Assembly: GCA_002633025.1 (NCBI GenBank)
Contig: NMRB01000149.1
Coordinates: forward strand, 440,049 to 504,048
Source of the DNA: Notospermus geniculatus
Taxonomy: Eukaryota; Nemertea; Pilidiophora; Heteronemertea; Lineidae
DNA: 64,000 nucleotides
Reading direction: 5' to 3'
Shown: piece after piece, positions 22,534-33,409 of the stretch
Layout: every line of letters begins with the position of its first letter
How positions within the stretch are numbered: position 1 is the stretch's first letter
The notes under the pieces: model-generated
Told to the model about the DNA's origin: nothing
Seen by the model: the letters and a program-made list of their open reading frames with translations, nothing else
The model's database searches: none
Position numbers and translations under genes: made by a program

Positions 22534-22820
22534 AAGGTGCCCACAGGTCGACATTGCGTCCTGAAGCAACTCGCGGAAAGTAGCTTTCCGGCGACAGAAG
22601 CAACTCGGGAGTGACTGATCAGTTGCCGATTTTGTCGACCTGAGCGCGCTTGCGTCTCTGAGCAACTGCCGGATGCATCATGAGCGTGCTGTTCGAGGTA
22701 TAACTGCCAGTTGCTCCGAGTTCCTCTCAATCGCTGAAATGTCGACCTGCACATGGTTTTTTTATCTGTGACGGCTCTGTCGAGTTGCTTCAAGACGCAA
22801 TGTCGACCTGTGGGCACCTT
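22534..22820. mobile_element. MITE with 40-bp terminal repeats, copy 2
   Basis: The ends are inverted repeats of 40 bp with one mismatch, starting AAGGTGCCCACAGGTCGACA. The element is homologous along its length to 9036-9327. The interior is C/G-rich for this region and includes GCAACT-rich stretches. Its open minus-strand frame (121 codons) is absent as such from the other copy, so coding is unlikely. Confidence 0.85.
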
Positions 22821-24232
22821 AAGTGGAATTTAGTTCTGTATTATCCACCAGATCAATAATGACTGTAATACAATGCAGAAGGAAACTGGAGCCCCTGGCT
22901 GGAGAAAGGCATGTTGTGTCAAGGTAATCAACAACACTGGTGGGTGTTGTTGACCACAAATTGAACCATCACACTCTGAGATGGCAGGCATGGTTATTTC
23001 ACTATGCCGCTATGAATTCCCCATCAAGCCAACTGAGCAATGAGTCAATCTAGGCCTACCCATTTTCGGTAGCAGCTGGGATAACCGATGATATAATGTT
23101 GCAATTACGTGTTTGGCAAACTTCTTGTTGCCTCATCAAGTCACCATCAACTACGTGATGATAGACATGGACAATTTTTGAACACTAAAGGATAAACCTT
23201 TAGAACATCCCACGACATCGACAGTGTAGCTGCCGATAACTAGCTTACAGACCTTTTTTTGACCAGCCAACAGCTAGAATTACTGATAATGACTCGTGAT
23301 GTAATTGGATCGATGCAACAGAGAAGAGGATGTATACGGGAATGTGACGTGTTCGCCCATTTTATTGGATAAAACCGAAATTTGAGTGTACCAACTCCGT
23401 GACATTGCTGAACAGCATCCAGTCGATGGCATCAGATTCTGCAACTGATATTAACAGTATAAGTGAGACACTGTAGCCATATATCTGAATAGGTTCATCT
23501 GAATAATAGGAAACAGAACTGTCCTCAGCGACATCCAATACATTCTATTGAGGACTGGAAGGGAGAACTCCATACGGCTCGTAGGGCTGAAACTAAGGTG
23601 GATATCAATGTATAGAATGCTGAGCCCCCAAAGTCCTAAATCCAAAGGTACAAAAGCCTCCCAAAGGTTGCGAAAAGATAAATTTTTCTGATGTTTCTGT
23701 AGGATTTCCCAGGAAGCATCCAGTAATGGACCATGGTACTTTTCTGAAGGACCTGCATCATCATCGAGTTCTCCCTCATGTCTTACTTATGGAAAGAACC
23801 AATACATCCAGGAAAGAGGGATAAAAGACCGTTTAAATCATCAGACTTAATCCTCACTCATGACAAAAACCATCCATTTTCTGCTTGTGGACTGCAGCAT
23901 CCGTTTTCACAACACGTTTGACACTGAACGATATCTATGTTTCCATCTCAATGGAGTTAATGGAATTGCCTTATTGATCGTCCTCAGCGTTCAATTATGT
24001 GAGACCTTGAAGTTGATCTTGGGAAGAAGGGAAAGTTCTTAGAATTGAGGACCGTACATGCCGTACCTCACACCAATTTGATCTTGAGTGGCACAGGAGG
24101 ATATGGAACAACTTATCTTTCATTCAAGCATGTCAAGTATCACAATTTGGTGACAAGCTGTCCCCTTAACTGTGTTCGGCCCAAAAGGACTGCCTCGTAC
24201 GAGGTAGCTGTGCAGGAAGACGATAAATACAA
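22821..24232. other. Intronic stretch, no gene supported
   Basis: Only short frames on both strands, no recognised exon and no obvious repeat boundaries. Confidence 0.45.
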
Positions 24233-24372
24233 GGGGCCGATTTCACAAAAAGGGCGTTTAAGACTTAGACGCGTGTAACTACGTCAAATGCATGGTGGAA
24301 GTGCGTGCATTTAGTGAATTAAGTTACACGCGTCTACATGTATGTCGTAAACATGCTTTGTGAAATCGGCCC
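24233..24372. mobile_element. Foldback (MITE-like) element, GGGCCGATTTCACAAA ends
   Basis: Ends GGGGCCGATTTCACAAA and TTTGTGAAATCGGCCC are inverted repeats. A second inner pair (GACGCGTGTAACT and AGTTACACGCGTC) extends the foldback. About 140 bp, non-coding. Confidence 0.7.
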
Positions 24373-24744
24373 AAGATATAGGAAAGTTCGAAGCCAAATT
24401 CCTGACCAAACATGAATAAGCCAGCAAGTCTACACATGCAAACATTGTGTGTTGAATTGGGGCTGCATGGCTCAAGACATTCAATAGTCACTGTCATTGT
24501 TATGTCATCTTGAGAAAGTACAATTTGAGAGTTGGCCGGCCATCATACTTGGCTGAACAATATGGCCGAGACAATTATTCAAATCCAAATCATGGACTAG
24601 CTCATCAGACAGATAAAAGGAACAAGAGGATGTGACTCATAAAATCACAAATAACTCATTTTAGATTATGAATCAAGGCCTACACTACCCTTGATCTTAC
24701 TGAAGTAGTGTTAAAGGGACAATTATTAACCTCAATATGCCCAT

Positions 24745-24863
24745 GGCCGGTATTCATAAAAGTTAGTTTGCTTTTACTTAAGATTTGCACAGCAAGGTCC
24801 AAATGTAAATGTACTACAAAACTTGAAGTAAAAGCATTTAGTAGCTTTTATGAATACCAGCCC
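24745..24863. mobile_element. Foldback (MITE-like) element, GGCYGGTATTCATAAAAG ends
   Basis: Terminal inverted repeats of 18 bp with one mismatch, GGCCGGTATTCATAAAAG and CTTTTATGAATACCAGCC, enclose about 80 bp of A/T-rich sequence. Confidence 0.65.
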
Positions 24864-25671
24864 ATGTCTTTGTCAATGGACTATTGGAGGAAGGGTCATT
24901 TTTATCGAAGGAACAGAACTTATTATAGTCCAATAATCCCCCCCCCCCCAAGGTAAAAGGCAGTTCAAAGCATGGCCATTTGAAGCATAAGAAGATACTC
25001 TTCACTACACTAGTGTACATGGTAATACAAGATGGGATCTAGCAACTACTTCAATCAACTAGTTCCTCCTTACCAAGCAACTACTTCAATCAACTAGTTC
25101 CTCCTTACCACAAGTGGAGGTACTCCCCTCTTTTCCCATGGGGTAATGCCATGCCAATACCACATCAAGCTGGCACAATATCAACAATACAATTATGTAA
25201 CTTTTTTCATGTCTGCAAGACAAGAAATGGCCAGTAATTGTATCCGGGCATTGATAAATGCCTAAAAGAGCCTGGACAAGCCAACAACTTAAGGTTCAAC
25301 ACCATTGTGGCAAGCAGTTCTCCAACACCCCGTGAGTATCTTCTTACCATCTATCATGCCCCAAGATATTTCCCCAGAGAGCAATCACAAAAGGCTGTGG
25401 TAGACATAAGGAAATTAGAGATGACACTCGCGTATTTGTCATGGCGTTCTACATCTAATGTGATCATAATATAAAGTGATCAATATCACCGTGAATCATA
25501 ACCTGTCACAAAGATAAACACAACCTCTTGATCAAAAGTAAATGATACAGGTTTTTTCAGCAGAACATGAGGAATCAGCAATTTGTAACCTCGTAAGATC
25601 AACTTTACAACTCCCCACTCCAGACTTTTCAATATCAAGGCAAAAACTTTGAATGGTCAGTAAGTAAATCT

Positions 25672-25764
25672 CATCCTCCAATCGCAAAGCTTTGGTCTCG
25701 CTCCTCTTCATACGCTCCGAGCGTATGAAGAGGAGCAAGACCAAAGCTCTGCGATGGGAGGATG
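25672..25764. repeat. 93-bp near-perfect palindrome
   Basis: Two arms of about 46 bp meet at CGCTCCGAGCG with almost no spacer and only a few mismatches (for example AATCGCAAAGC against GCTCTGCGATG). This could be a foldback transposon remnant, an old inverted duplication or a cloning/assembly artefact. Confidence 0.8.
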
Positions 25765-26660
25765 GTAAATCTAGGCCGCTACAGGAGTTCACCAGCATCC
25801 CCAGCATTCTCCAGATAGAGATGGCAACAGCTTTTCACCGTTGAGTCTGGAAGTCATCTTGTGACAGGGTAAGGGAAAGTACACCTTCCTAAAAATTCTG
25901 ATATCGAAGGTTTAAATGCTTGGTAAAAAATGCTTGGTAAACAAAGTAGAACACAACTGTTCACCAACATCCTTGAATGCTCCAGAAAGGAATGAGAAGA
26001 CCTCTTCAAATCAAAGGGAATTTTAAATATTTTCATGCCAGACACATGTGGCAACTGGTGCACTGAACACATTGTATTATTCAAATCGATTTGATAAAAC
26101 ATGGGAAAGTACAGCTGATAGGAAATAAAGGTCCAGGCATGTATGACTCATACAACCACGGTCATTGAGAGCTCTTCAAACATCTGCCGTGTGTAAATAT
26201 GACTGTACAAATCCATGTTGTATGAGAGATGACGTCACGAAAGCAAGCAGATGACATCATGTGTTGCCTCCCACACACAGGGAGGACGTCGACAACATCA
26301 TGATACAGATGAGTAAACATACACAACATCCACTTGAATAGCTATCACAGGATAGGGTGGGAAACTTGTCACAAATGGCATGCAGACAATCTCATATCTC
26401 ATACTCCTCTGCTCAAGAATGTTCTCAACAATCGATGGTTTCTCGAATGTTTGTCACGGAAATATCTCATAAGACCCATCTAAATTTAACCAATGTAAAG
26501 CAGTGATCTGATATGAATGCTTTTAATCAGGATTGCATGATGACAGGACATTAATATCAGATATCGAGAGTTACACAGCCAGCCATAAAGATTGTTGCCT
26601 GTTGAAGTCACAATAGGGCATGACCTCACCAGGAAAAGCTGTTGCTGTCAGGTATCATCA

Positions 26661-26833
26661 TCCTGAGGTAATCAGTGGTTCTTGATCAGCTCTTGCTCCC
26701 TACGTCGCTGCACATGGAGATGACACTGTGCATGGTGACGTCACAACACATGGAGACGTCACAGCACACTAAGACAATTTAAATCACAGAAGGTGACGTA
26801 GGGAGCGAGTAGGAAGTACCACTGACCTCAGGA
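26661..26833. mobile_element. Foldback (MITE-like) element
   Basis: Outer arms pair (TCCTGAGGTAATCAGTGG with CCACTGACCTCAGGA, and GCTCCCTACGTC with GACGTAGGGAGC). The interior contains the cAMP-response-like palindrome TGACGTCA. Confidence 0.55.
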
Positions 26834-27476
26834 TGGGCATTATACGCGGGCACAATAAATGAGGATTAGCTCACCTTAGAGGAATGCCGGCCATCAAGAA
26901 GAGCAGTGGCTGACATGTGGGAACACCAACACCTGTGACCTCAGACACTGTCCGTTCACCTCCATGACCAGACTGAAGTCAACATCAATCTATTCTATCT
27001 ATCCATCAGTCCCATCAACTCATCCAACAGTGATTAAATTCCGAAGTAATAATTCACTGACAATTCAGCGAAAATTACCAAATTGCTTCAAGGCAATTTT
27101 TTCTATTAATCATATTGTGTTTCTGCCAGTTGATGAGCAATTAGCTGCTAATTTTAATGACAGCAATCAGGAATTCTCAGATTAAAGTGGTAAGAAGCAA
27201 TATTCTGGTTGGAAAGTCACAAATTGATGTTCAAGTACCGAGTAGGCCTACATTGGTCATAATCAAAGAAGGCATTTAACCAAAAATAGATATTTTTGAT
27301 TTAACTGAATAGCCTTATATATACTCATTGGCCTACATCTGACGGATGACCATGGCATGTCAGCAACAAAGATCTTGGTTCAGTTACTGCTGACCACTGA
27401 GATTTCTTTGCCAACACAACCTGTACTTCAACTGACCTTGAATCAGGCGATAATCAAATCAGCAAGGGCCTAGTAC

Positions 27477-27655
27477 AGGTGTAACATTTTTACTGTGGCC
27501 ATTTTTCTGTGCGATTCCCATTGGTCGAAACACACTGGGAAACGGACTCGCTGTTTCTCTGTGTATCGCCCATTGTCAAGTTGCTGTCAATCTATTGTAA
27601 TGTCACACTGGCACACGGGCCTCACTGAAAAACGTTACACCTGTTGTACCTAGAT
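27477..27655. mobile_element. Foldback (MITE-like) element
   Basis: Imperfect terminal inverted repeats around ACAGGTGTAACATTTTTACT at the left and AAAACGTTACACCTGT at the right, about 180 bp in total, with no coding content. Confidence 0.5.
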
Positions 27656-28044
27656 ACATGTAGTTCCTTGGCTGAATAAGAAATGGCAGTAACAGCGAGA
27701 TTCCGGTAAATTTTTTGATACATTCAACTTGTCCAAGTCATTTATCATTCACATCAAGTCCTTCATGAGAGATTAGGCATATCGGTAGCTATAAAACCTC
27801 CAACAGGTTGTCAAAAGAAAGATATGGACATATCCCAACTGAAAACAAACCCAAAAGCAGGACTTTAATGCATACGGAATCCGAGCCTAGAAAACAACAG
27901 GAACGGATCAAGCAGGACACTCTGTACAGGTAGGCCTAAATGTACATAGGCTTATAACCACGATCAATAAAACACACACAGGAGACATCACCTTCATTTT
28001 GAGGACAGAAAGTCCTCAAACAAATGACGGCACTTGAAACTTAC

Positions 28045-28151
28045 CATTCTCTTTCGTAGTTGTAATCCTCAGAGTCAGAGTAATAATAATCCCCGTTAAA
28101 ATGTGGATAACATTCCACGCTCCACATCCCGTATTCCGCCCTTTCCTCCAT
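28045..28151 (-). CDS. RAPGEF2: PDZ-GEF alternative first coding exon, class 3
   Basis: Minus-strand ATG at 28149-28151 opens 35 codons: MEERAEYGMWSVECY, PHFNGDYYYSDSED, then YNYERE, an acidic, tyrosine-rich peptide. It ends TG before a consensus GTAAGT donor. The leftover two bases (phase 2) join the C of exon 19036-19111 as a Cys codon, keeping the frame. An in-frame stop precedes the ATG, so it reads as a first exon. It lies 9 kb upstream of its putative partner. No homologue was recognised. Support is the strong donor, the phase match and the biased composition. Confidence 0.62.
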
Positions 28152-28191
28152 AGTATCATCGACGCACCTGCCCCATTAAAACATCCTACGC

Positions 28192-28200
28192 CATATATAG
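28192..28200 (-). promoter_or_regulatory. Candidate TATA box for the 28 kb alternative first exon
   Basis: The minus strand reads CTATATATGG about 41-48 bp upstream of the ATG at 28149-28151, which would place a start site within about 15-20 bp of the ATG. A TATA-like word is weak evidence alone. Its position relative to an independently supported first exon makes it worth noting. Confidence 0.3.
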
Positions 28201-28564
28201 TACAATCGACATATAGGTAATTTCTATTGGCTCTGTTTCCCCATCGCCTGGATTGAAAAGTAGTGCCGTGTCATGACCCACATGATGAACAATGCATCAA
28301 AATGATTGGACAATGATATCAAGTATTAGATCTGTACACACATTTAGATTCAAGGTAATTAAATTGCCATATTCAACCTGGCCTATATTTTGTATTAGAT
28401 TTCGATTTTCATAATAAATATGAGTGCATCAGGTACTCAGATTTGAATTTGTTTGAAGCTGAATGAGCGGAGTTTTTCCAAGGGCAGTACTGACAGGAAC
28501 CATCAGTCTGACCATTCTTCTGACGGCCTCTGTATAACTTTGTACAGAACTCAGCAAGTGGAAT

Positions 28565-28702
28565 GGGGATCCTAGCTACGATTGAGGGCAGCACAACGAA
28601 ACCCGGTCCTATACAATGGACGCCTTTTGTGTGGGAAATTGATCAGGACCGGGATGTCAGTTTCATTTCAATAGTTTTTTAACCACTAGTGACACCTATT
28701 GA
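28565..28702 (-). repeat. Dispersed repeat, CCCGGTCCT family, copy 2
   Basis: Inverted relative to 18757-18890. The shared sequence runs from GGGGATCCTAGCT through ACCCGGTCCT, GGAAATTGATCAGGACCGGG and CACTAGTGACACCTATTG. An internal inverted pair (CCCGGTCCT and AGGACCGGG) suggests a foldback core. Confidence 0.7.
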
Positions 28703-28743
28703 GGCAGTGGGCTAGGGGCCCCATTTAATGAAGACGGGTGGGT

Positions 28744-28906
28744 AAAGGCACCGCACACGAGTGACAAAATCTGGGCGACAGCCTACGAGACTGGTGGCGC
28801 GACTAGACATCAGCCAATCAGAAGCGCCAAATCTTGTCGCTTTGGCGGTCGGAAGCCAAGTCGGCCAACAAATCGGTCAAAATTGTCGCTCGTGTGCGGT
28901 GCCCTT
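28744..28906. mobile_element. Foldback (MITE-like) element
   Basis: Ends are inverted repeats of about 22 bp around GGCACCGCACACGAGTGACA, with one internal mismatch on the other side (GAGCGACAA). The interior is G/C-rich and non-coding. Only one copy is seen in the window. Confidence 0.6.
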
Positions 28907-31622
28907 AGCTGACAGAGACAGGACCTTTCACTCGAAGGAATTCTTTAGGTTTAAGCAAAACAACATGATTTAAACTCATCTGAAACTGAGCGGTGGCCAA
29001 TGTACTCTAGTACAACCCATTAGATCGCTCCAGAGGATACACAAATGTACATCCCGCCAACCACGCCTTGCCATCAATTGCGACTCGCCTTCCCCAGCTA
29101 ATCCTCAAAACACCCCCGCAAATCATCTCATGTCCTCCTATCCATATCAATATCAGAATGACTACTTCACCATTTCACTTGAGCTGGGATCACATGTACG
29201 TGATGTGGATTTGTTGAAGTGTACAATACATGTATATGAATACCAACTGATCAGCCGACAGTCACCAACCCCCACTTGGCCAATTTCATCTTCTAGGTAA
29301 AATCAACGTTCGATGAACTATTCTTGATAGCTGTTATAATCAATACATTTGTCAATATCAACAAAATTTGGCAATCGAAGTTTGACTCATCGGTCGTAGA
29401 AATAGGGTTACCGGGAAGAAATATCTCAGGAATTTGTAGACAAGTCCATGTAATCTCGGTCAGAATGCCATTCACTTTATCACTTTTACTCTTGACTGGC
29501 ACAGCTGACATGATAAGCAAATTCTTTAATCACCTGATTTTCATCAGGGTTTTCCAAAAGCCCCTGGATGGTAAGGCAGACACCTGTACACCTGCTTTAG
29601 CTTAAGTTGTAAAACACCTTTAATTCACCTATCCCAAACTGATGCCAAGACAGTATCTGAAAGAAGGAATTAAGATCATAACACGATATAAAGGTCAAAC
29701 ATACCTTTCGGAAAAAAATAACACACCACGCTTATTGTCAAAGCTTGGCCATGGCAAAACAACTCAAGGCAAAAAAGACTAGTCTTTTACGAACTGGCCA
29801 ATCCCATGGACAATTAAGGAGTTGCAAGAGAATGCAACCGTCCAGCAACCACTCCTGGTTTCGTGAAGGATGAAAAACACTCAGAATATCCTCAAGCAAC
29901 ATCAGAGAAAAGCCAGATTACACCTGTTTTTTCACAGAAACAATACTTAATATATAGTTTCCATGGATACATGACAAGTTACACTAAAAGCTTTGTTTAA
30001 TTCCCCACAAGATCCCAGATAGAGTGGCTGAAAATGGTGCCATCGGACTCTGTGGCAGAATCCTGCCACAAACAGGTGACATTAAGTTTCAGACTTGATG
30101 ACGAAAGCAACCATTCTTAGCCGAGTCATCTTAAAAAGCACGCATCAGATTTTCACCACTTGAAACAGACTGACATGACTGACATTTTCAGTTTCTTCTC
30201 AAAGGTAGTGATGGCAGTTCCCCAAGGATACGAAGGACATTTCCCGGTAACCACATTAGACATCGATCCTGTATTCTTCTTAAAGATTGAGAAAGAATGA
30301 AACGGAAATAGGATTACCAGTCTCGCAGGCAAGTTCATAGCACCAACAGTTCATGTCGGTAACACTCATGGGAAGAAGTCTGAAGAAACTCTTCGTGTCA
30401 CGCAACATTAATTTGCACCACAAAGCTTCATGGCACTTGCTGGTGTTCGAAATTCGTGAGCCATCAACTTTTGATAAAGTCTACGCTTTATTCCTCCAGT
30501 GAAGTTTCCTTGTGGATTACAGTAATATGACTGTTCCCCAATATAACACGGAGGAAATTGATTCTAACATGCAGATACTGGAGAAAATTCATCTCAGCGA
30601 CAATTTTTACAGGCTCCAAATATCTCTATCTGGAGGGTAGGTCATGGCACTCGGTACCATTATGGGAAAAGACACAAAAGATTGGATTAATATTCTGGTC
30701 TCGTCGGTGAAATAAGCTTTCTCTGTACAAAGCATGATTACCAAGAGAACAGTCATTATGGCAATCATTACAGTGTACGTCCCAGATGAACTTTGGGTAC
30801 AATATTGGAATCCGAAGCCATGGCCTCAATCTAAAGAGACAACAACATCAGTTTGTAATTGAAAGGAAGCAAGGATGGCATCATCTGCTGAATATCAAGA
30901 TGAGCATCAGTCCGTGATGAAATCTGAAGTCCATTCAAAGCTTCATCATGTGGTTGAGCCCCAGCCTGCATTTTGAGTCAGTCTATAAATCGTGAGAGGC
31001 AAAGACAAGAAATTGATGGGTCACCACCTGAAACTCTATCAAATAAGTTACCTGATGGAGTAATCATGAAGAAAACTGAAGTCTGTCACGATTTTCTGCA
31101 GTCATGGTTGATGTCTTACCCTGCATTTTTTACAACATTTTGAGTTTGTAAACAGTGATGGTGTACTACTATTGCATAGCTTTTAGCCTAATTGACAACC
31201 AGTAGCAAAACGATGGGCTGCATCAAACTCAACTGATACTCTAGAGACATCTCAAAGCAGGAAAGTTTTTCAAGTCATCTTTGTGGTTGAATAACGTGAC
31301 ATGCGCATCGTATTTCCGTAACATGGCGATGTTCATTTCAGCTTTCCAGTGAGATTTTTCCATGAGATTGCTACAAGATTTTTTCTGAATGCAGTTATAA
31401 CTTACAAATTAAATGGCAAGGATTGTCCAACCTTATCACATACACGTAGGCCCTACTTCTCCCCATGTCGTAAACCTGGGGTAAAGGAAGAATGGCTGAC
31501 TGAACATGGCCATTGGCAATCCCTACCTTGACATCCCTATGAATGACACCACAAATCCATATTTTCGTAACATTTTGATTCTTAAAATTGAACACTTCCT
31601 TGATAAAACACAAGATATTCCT
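28907..31622. other. Intronic stretch, no gene supported
   Basis: Short frames only. TACATGTA is at 29227. No repeats with clear ends were recognised. The stretch separates the 28 kb and 32 kb alternative first exons. Confidence 0.45.
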
Positions 31623-33409
31623 CACTTATAATGTAAAACTGGTTTCTGCTGCCAACATGAAGTGCAAACAACCCTACTTTGCCAATGCACATCCTCAGGT
31701 CTAGTAGTGTTGACACAGGTCTAGCTTTGAGTGGGACTATGAAAGTTGTGTACAATACCACACAATCATTCACTGAAGTTCCAGTGATATAAGACCATTC
31801 CTGAAAGAACTCCACAACAATTGTCAGAGGATTAACACAACCCATCTGACAATGGTGTTCTACATGGGTAGCCTCAAGACCTGAAGCGACAGATTTCATT
31901 GACCCTGATCTCCAGGGTTGGAATATTAAAGTCTATTTTCATTGTGAATCATGGTCACTTTTCATTCTTCTCAATCTGGAAAATCTTTATTTGAAGATGA
32001 ACTCTAAAAGGAAAAATATCCATTAAATCAACAAAACAATAAAACCAACTGTTTACGAAGCCAATATGCCACAAGGCCTTTTACCTTATGTCTTTGTCTC
32101 TGTCAATCCTTTACACCTCAGTGACCCATCCTGCGGCAACAGGGTCATCAAATAGGCCTACTTCAACTCATAGCATGGACTTGGAGGCTCACAAAGTGAG
32201 AATTCCATTCAAGGTTAACAACAGGCAGGACTGAATGGACTCATCAATACTTTGGGAAGCTGGCAACCAGAGCAAAAGAGAATGAAAATGAAGAATGGTA
32301 TTCAGAGGGATGCAAAACATTAAGGGCTTACCTGGCAGGGTCGAGACCCATTGCTCCATAAGGACCAAGGGGTTTCTTACAGCACACAACACGAGCCAAG
32401 AGATCCATCTTTAGGCTATAAACTATCCCTATCCTCCTATCTTCAGTTGAACTTCCATGAATTATCCAATATCAAAAGAGGTAACACAAATGACGGATCA
32501 TCCCATCAGTAGACAGTTTGTGGTTGGTTCTGAGTTCAGTTCTTCTGTCCTCTCGGAGCTAATCAGACACGAGAATATTCCAATATTCGGGTCTTGCCAA
32601 GCTTATCACCAGCCGTTCTGAAGTGTTCTACCCAAACTGATCCAGATTCCTTGCAATCCCGCAGCCAAGCCGCACGTTATCATCAAGACTTCTCAAGAGC
32701 GAAGCAATCTATGATTGCTAATCATTCCCTAATCATGTTCTCAACTTCTGCGAGATGTTAACCTAGAAACGTTATCGAAAAGTACCAGTAGAAGAATTCA
32801 GCTAATGTCTTGGACTCCGCATTTTAGGGGTAAAAGTGCATCTGCATTCCAAACTGGAGATTTGTGTTTTTCCTGCATCCTGAAATTATCGCCCAGAGAA
32901 TGAGTCGTAGGAAATTAATGACGAGAAGTTGAATTTGCATTTAAAATACCCATGGAGGTGGTATTAAGATGGCACGAACATCTAACAGAAGGCAGAGATA
33001 TCCCTTAATAATTTATCAGCAAACATCTGAGAGACCATCGACACAAAATCCGTCGAATGACGATCATCGTCAGATTGTGTCTGAAGGAGGAATTCAGAGT
33101 TGTCCAACAAATCACACCAGAGATGGACACAATTACCCGATTGCCAGAGATTAACCGATCAAATTCCACATAAAGTAAACTGAACACAAATCATGTCCTG
33201 CTGAGTTCAGAGGGACAAGTAAGAGGTATGATCAGCTCTCACATAGGCCCCAACCACAGTCAAAGTTAGACTGGAGCGAGTTTTCATTCCTGATTCAGAG
33301 CAGGAAGCTAAGAACCGAAATCCTTTGTACAGGAAGTAATCCAAATCATGTCTCATAAGAAAATAGTCGCAGCACCCACTCACGATCAACTCAAGAGACC
33401 ACAAGACAT
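31623..33409. repeat. Tandem duplication carrying an alternative first exon, unit A
   Basis: First member of a 1.79 kb direct tandem pair, continuous with unit B at 33410. It is collinear across its whole length, including the alternative first exon and its upstream 500 bp. Confidence 0.9.
32332..32408 (-). CDS. RAPGEF2: PDZ-GEF alternative first coding exon, class 2, copy A
   Basis: Minus-strand ATG at 32406-32408, preceded by an in-frame stop about 21 codons upstream, opens MDLLARVVCCKKPLG and continues PYGAMGLDPA. The exon stops at a GTAAGC donor in phase 2, the phase needed for exon 19036-19111 (junction codon AGC, Ser). It lies about 13 kb upstream of that exon in the gene's direction. 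Use of this exon would give an isoform starting just inside the first cNBD-like domain. The identical protein sequence in copy B, with only a silent change, is consistent with coding, though a recent duplication would look similar. Confidence 0.62.

Noticed and set aside
22452-22817. 121-codon minus-strand frame
   Set aside because: It lies within a MITE and is not conserved in the other copy.
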